A stretch of DNA of 54,331 bases from Fidelibacterota bacterium (lineage in GTDB: Bacteria > Fidelibacterota > SORT01), in contig JACZYG010000002.1 in the NCBI GenBank assembly GCA_022571215.1, positions 1 through 54,331 on the forward strand, in the 5' to 3' direction. Positions 51,867 through 54,331 of this stretch are shown here, piece after piece. The notes beneath the pieces were generated by a model that did no database searches, was not told where the DNA came from, and saw only the letters and a program-made list of their open reading frames with translations. Made by a program: the position numbers and the translations under genes. The stretch's first letter is position 1; every line of letters starts with the position of its first letter.

Positions 51867-54331
51867 ATGAATAGTAAAGATAAAAACATGCTAACTATGA
51901 ATATGAAACAGATCAAACAAGCTAATAAATTCTTAAGAATCGCTCTCTTCGGACTTCTGTTTTCGCTCCTTTTTGCAACTGTTTCCACATCCCAGACAAA
52001 GAAGCAGCTAAGGTCTGAAAAAGAAAAGTTAAAGATGTCCGGTGCATCCGAGGAAGAGATCCTCGAACAATTAAAAGCTTCCGGTCTTTCTGAATCAGAA
52101 ATAAAAAAAGGAATCGAGCAGCTGACCAAGTCCGGTCAATTTGATGATTCAGATGTTCAATCCACTATTGAAGATACTACAGATGAAGATACTACAGAGT
52201 ACGTAGACGAATTAGCCAAAGAAGAAGAAGAAAAAGAAGAAGAAATTTTGCCGATAACGGAGGAAGCTCCTGCAATTGAAGAGCCGCTGAGGCCATTTGG
52301 TTATGAGATTTTTAACCTTTCACCAAAATCGTTTGAACCACTTAATGCAGGCCCTGTTGATCCTAATTATACTCTTGGACCAGGCGACGAAATTGTCCTC
52401 ACACTATGGGGTGACACCGAACAATACCACAAGTTAGTTATTGACAGAGAGGGTAAGATACTTTTACCTGATGTTGGACAGATGGTGATAACCGGACTCA
52501 CAATGCAACGAGCCGAAGCAAAAATACTTAAAAGGCTTGCCGGTGCATATTCCGGTCTAAAACCGAGATCAGGTTCGCCGAGCGTATTTATGGATGTATC
52601 ATTGGGAAGATTACGTTCGATCAGAGTGTTTATCGTAGGAGAAGTGGTTAGACCAGGCGGATATACAATGAGAGCAACGTCTACTTCTTTCAATGCGTTA
52701 TATTATGCCGGCGGTCCAAATGCTCAGGGAAGTTTTAGAGATATTAGAATACTTAGGAACGGTAAGCTCTTTACAAGTCTTGACCTTTATTCTTACATCC
52801 TATACGGCAATACGAAAAAAGATGTTAGACTCCGCGATGGTGATACAATATTTATACCCCGGCGGGGCAGACAAGTTGCGATAAAGGGTGAGGTGTTTAG
52901 ACCTGCGTTATTTGAATTGAAAACCCGTGACGGACTTAAGAATCTGATAGATATAGCGGGAGGATTGAAGCCAACCGCTTCCATAGACAGGCTGCAAATC
53001 GACAGGATTGTTCCATTCGCTGAAAGAGATGGGACCTCTTTAGAACGAAAGATAGTTGATGTGGATTATCGATCTATATTAAACGGAGAATTGAAAGACT
53101 TCAAATTAGTTGATAGTGATGTTATATCCGTTTTTTCGATTATAGATTTTAAACGAAATTTAGTTTCTATCAGTGGCACAATAATGAAACCCGGTACATA
53201 CGAATGGACTCCCAATTTGCGATTGTCCGAACTTATTGGCGAAGCCGGGGGAATTCTCGGTGATGCGTTTCTTGATAGAGCTGAAATTGTTCGCACCTTG
53301 AGTGATTCTTCAAGGGTGTTGCTGAACGTAAATTTAGCAGGAGCTTTAGAAGAAGATACATTGAACAATATTACTCTCGAACAATTGGATGAAGTTCGTA
53401 TTTATTCAATCCGTGATATGAAAAACCTGCCGGAAGTTTCAATCTTTGGGCACGTATTGAGGCAGGGAAGATATGAATTGTTAAGTAATATGACGCTTTA
53501 TGACCTGATATTTAAAGCCGGCGGAATGTTGGACGATAACTTCAGGAAACTGACTTATCTTGAGAGAGCGGATGTTATCAGGGTGAATGAAGACGGAATT
53601 ACAAAAAAGACTATTTCGGTCAATCTTCAGAACGTTTTAGATAAAAAAGTAGAAGATAATTTACTTCTACAGAATTATGATGAAGTGAGAATTTATGATA
53701 TTTGGACGGTAAAGAGGAAGCGATATGTAACAATTGTCGGTAAAGTAAAAGAACCGGATCAGTTTGAATTAACCGACAAAATGACCTTGAGAGACCTTAT
53801 CATCAGAGCCGGTGGTTATACGGATGACGCCTATGTCTATAAAGCGGAAATCGCGAAAATTGACCCTTATAATTTAGATGAGAATACTCTCGCCACGATA
53901 GAAATTGTCGATCTTCCTCACGATTTATCTCAGAATGATGCTAAGAACGAGTATTACCTGAGTGAATATGATAAAATAACGGTCAAGAGGCACCCTTTTT
54001 GGCAACTTCATGTTAGCGTAACTGTACTTGGACAAGTAAAATTCCCGGGAGAGTACGCCCTGCGAACTCAAGAAGAGGGGATTTATGACCTTGTCCAGCG
54101 TGCCGGTGGATTACTGAGCGACCCGTTTTTAATAGGCGCAAGACTTATGCGAGGGAATAATCGAGTAGTAGTTGATTTCAAAAAAGCTTTAAAGAAAAGA
54201 TCACCTAAACATGATTTAATTTTGATGCCGGGCGACATTATAATAATTCCAAAGAGTCCTAAAATTGTCGAGGTTAGCGGTTCTGTTAACATACCGGGTC
54301 TGATTAAATATGTGCCGGGCAATAAATCAAT
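51867..54331 (+). CDS. SLBB-domain polysaccharide export protein (Wza/BexD-like), 3' end missing
   Basis: At least 821 residues, open to the end of the window. N-terminal signal (FLRIALFGLLFSLLFATVSTSQ); starts at 51867, 51888, 51897 or 51903 are possible. Next comes a charged helical stretch with two similar units (SGASEEEILEQLKA, SGLSESEIKKGIEQL) and an acidic Glu-rich linker, then the poly-export domain (NYTLGPGDEIVLTLWGD ... IDREGKILLPDVGQMVI) and a long row of SLBB repeats (VFIVGEVVRPGGYTM, VAIKGEVFRPALFEL, VSISGTIMKPGTYEW, VSIFGHVLRQGRYEL, VTIVGKVKEPDQFEL, VTVLGQVKFPGEYAL, VEVSGSVNIPGLIKY). It forms the outer-membrane channel for capsule or exopolysaccharide. Confidence 0.9.
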   Translation, partial: MNSKDKNMLTMNMKQIKQANKFLRIALFGLLFSLLFATVSTSQTKKQLRSEKEKLKMSGASEEEILEQLKASGLSESEIKKGIEQLTKSGQFDDSDVQSTIEDTTDEDTTEYVDELAKEEEEKEEEILPITEEAPAIEEPLRPFGYEIFNLSPKSFEPLNAGPVDPNYTLGPGDEIVLTLWGDTEQYHKLVIDREGKILLPDVGQMVITGLTMQRAEAKILKRLAGAYSGLKPRSGSPSVFMDVSLGRLRSIRVFIVGEVVRPGGYTMRATSTSFNALYYAGGPNAQGSFRDIRILRNGKLFTSLDLYSYILYGNTKKDVRLRDGDTIFIPRRGRQVAIKGEVFRPALFELKTRDGLKNLIDIAGGLKPTASIDRLQIDRIVPFAERDGTSLERKIVDVDYRSILNGELKDFKLVDSDVISVFSIIDFKRNLVSISGTIMKPGTYEWTPNLRLSELIGEAGGILGDAFLDRAEIVRTLSDSSRVLLNVNLAGALEEDTLNNITLEQLDEVRIYSIRDMKNLPEVSIFGHVLRQGRYELLSNMTLYDLIFKAGGMLDDNFRKLTYLERADVIRVNEDGITKKTISVNLQNVLDKKVEDNLLLQNYDEVRIYDIWTVKRKRYVTIVGKVKEPDQFELTDKMTLRDLIIRAGGYTDDAYVYKAEIAKIDPYNLDENTLATIEIVDLPHDLSQNDAKNEYYLSEYDKITVKRHPFWQLHVSVTVLGQVKFPGEYALRTQEEGIYDLVQRAGGLLSDPFLIGARLMRGNNRVVVDFKKALKKRSPKHDLILMPGDIIIIPKSPKIVEVSGSVNIPGLIKYVPGNKS

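Noticed and set aside
51854-52129. Minus-strand frame of 91 codons at the start of the SLBB gene
   Set aside because: It lies antisense to a long uninterrupted plus-strand frame with signal peptide, poly-export and SLBB domains.

Overview
The window reads as a Gram-negative bacterium of the FCB (Fibrobacterota-Chlorobiota-Bacteroidota) superphylum. Evidence: a C-terminal type IX secretion sorting domain (QNFPNPFNPSTTITY ... GIYFYRIRAG) on the first protein, a PorV-like outer-membrane protein, many lipoproteins and outer-membrane barrels, and a Bacteroidota-style aspartate kinase. The combination resembles Marinimicrobia/Calditrichota/Ignavibacteria-type genomes, but the phylum cannot be fixed from sequence reading alone. 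Coding density is high, TTG starts are common, and no rRNA, tRNA, CRISPR array, transposase or phage gene was seen.

Left part (1-10.3 kb): the end of a secreted T9SS-type protein; a hemolysin III/TrhA membrane protein; then a redox block. That block is an outer-membrane barrel, a 14-heme cytochrome c, a monoheme lipoprotein and an ethylbenzene-dehydrogenase-type heme lipoprotein, closed by a strong terminator. It looks like a porin-cytochrome conduit that moves electrons across the outer membrane. A prolyl-aminopeptidase-like lipoprotein, thioredoxin plus MsrB, a small barrel, a CopD-like protein and a CDGSH iron-sulfur protein follow.

Middle (10.3-31.1 kb): a minus-strand lysine/diaminopimelate operon (lysC-dapB-dapA-dapD-lysA) divergent from an aspartate-type aminotransferase; a plus-strand NamZ-like muramidase, PD40 propeller and double-parvulin lipoprotein; a small zinc-finger-like protein and an orphan membrane protein; then a minus-strand purine-catabolism-like operon (8-oxoguanine deaminase-type amidohydrolase, three-subunit xanthine-dehydrogenase-type molybdoenzyme, MaoC hydratase). 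Unknowns, a DUF4013 and a DUF819 membrane protein come next.

Right part (31-54 kb): a PD40 lipoprotein, a lysine-6-dehydrogenase-like enzyme and a UshA-type nucleotidase in one tight operon; free-methionine-R-sulfoxide reductase; a TPR protein; a tyrosine-rich lipoprotein; a PorV-like barrel; a MEMO1/AMMECR1/DUF2520 trio; lgt; and a translationally coupled triad of NHL propeller, 1157-residue envelope protein and Omp85 protein. A cluster of seven small hairpins (48925-49148) separates this from the start of a polysaccharide locus (DegT aminotransferase, UDP-glucuronate-epimerase-like protein, SLBB export protein cut by the window end).

The most unusual parts are the heme/porin cluster with a shared GAAT(C/T)nGATTC palindrome upstream of both of its transcription units, the NHL-giant protein-Omp85 triad, and the hairpin mosaic.
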